Origin: Gordionus sp. m RMFG-2023
Taxonomy: Eukaryota; Nematomorpha; Gordioida; Chordodea; Parachordodidae
NCBI RefSeq assembly: GCF_954871325.1
Contig: NC_088775.1
Location: forward strand, 91,084,805 to 91,148,804
Length of the DNA: 64,000 nucleotides
Direction of reading: 5' to 3'
The translations under genes and the position numbers were made by a program. The notes under the pieces are model-generated. The model did no database searches. It was not told the DNA's origin and worked only from the letters and a program-made list of their open reading frames with translations. Shown piece after piece: positions 63,881 through 64,000 of the stretch. The stretch's first letter is position 1, and the number at the start of each line of letters is the position of its first letter.

Positions 63881-64000
63881 TTTATCAATTTTATATTGAA
63901 TTTTTTATGTAAAATAAAAATATTTGATTTTATTCATCGAAACTAAACGACATATAACACATGTGTCATTTATTTTGAGTAATTGTAAAGATTAATTTTT

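Overview
This is a very AT-rich stretch of an intron-bearing animal genome, most likely an invertebrate; an arthropod is plausible but unproven. There is no operon structure. The coding signal is split into short exons with GT/AG borders, and most of the remaining sequence is transposable elements, miniature inverted-repeat elements (MITEs) and simple repeats. No tRNA, rRNA or CRISPR array was seen.

Two host genes can be recognised, arranged head to head. On the minus strand, 32302 down to 6348 carries 22 recognisable exons of an NCKAP1/Nap1/HEM (Kette) gene, a subunit of the WAVE actin-regulatory complex. The start codon is in the window; about the last 340 residues of the family lie beyond the left edge. 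On the plus strand, 43857 to 62501 carries the first four exons of a mitochondrial phosphatidylserine decarboxylase gene (PISD); its catalytic core lies beyond the right edge. I give exon borders from reading-frame continuity and protein similarity, from memory of the human proteins.

The rest is mobile DNA. 133-2965 is the most unusual object: a hAT-like insertion (14-bp terminal repeats, perfect 8-bp target duplication) whose cargo is a broken fossil of an RNA-virus-like RNA polymerase, flanked by ~600-bp inverted arms. 16216-22378, in NCKAP1 intron 9, is a 6-kb palindrome whose arms carry the C-terminal end of a Ginger/KRBA2-type integrase protein. 47740-53480, in PISD intron 1, is a second large palindrome made of two head-to-head decayed Helitrons. 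22397-23786 is a hAT derivative that keeps a BED zinc-finger ORF. The intergenic region holds two hAT transposase remnants (32849-34206 and 37340-38231) and a LINE-like reverse transcriptase with a restriction-like endonuclease tail (40594-42190).

Several MITE families are interspersed. The commonest begins TAGTGTTGTTAAACGGCTC and makes 8-bp target duplications; at two sites it is multimeric inside a single target duplication (a trimer at 13008-13604 and a dimer-like copy at 23839-24274). Others begin CAATGACATA, CAGAGTTGTTAAA and CAGAGACCTGCAG (all with 8-bp duplications), one has TTAA ends (piggyBac-like) and one has TTA ends (Harbinger-like). Long (TTTC)n, (TTCC)n and (GAGAA)n tracts and several minisatellites complete the window.
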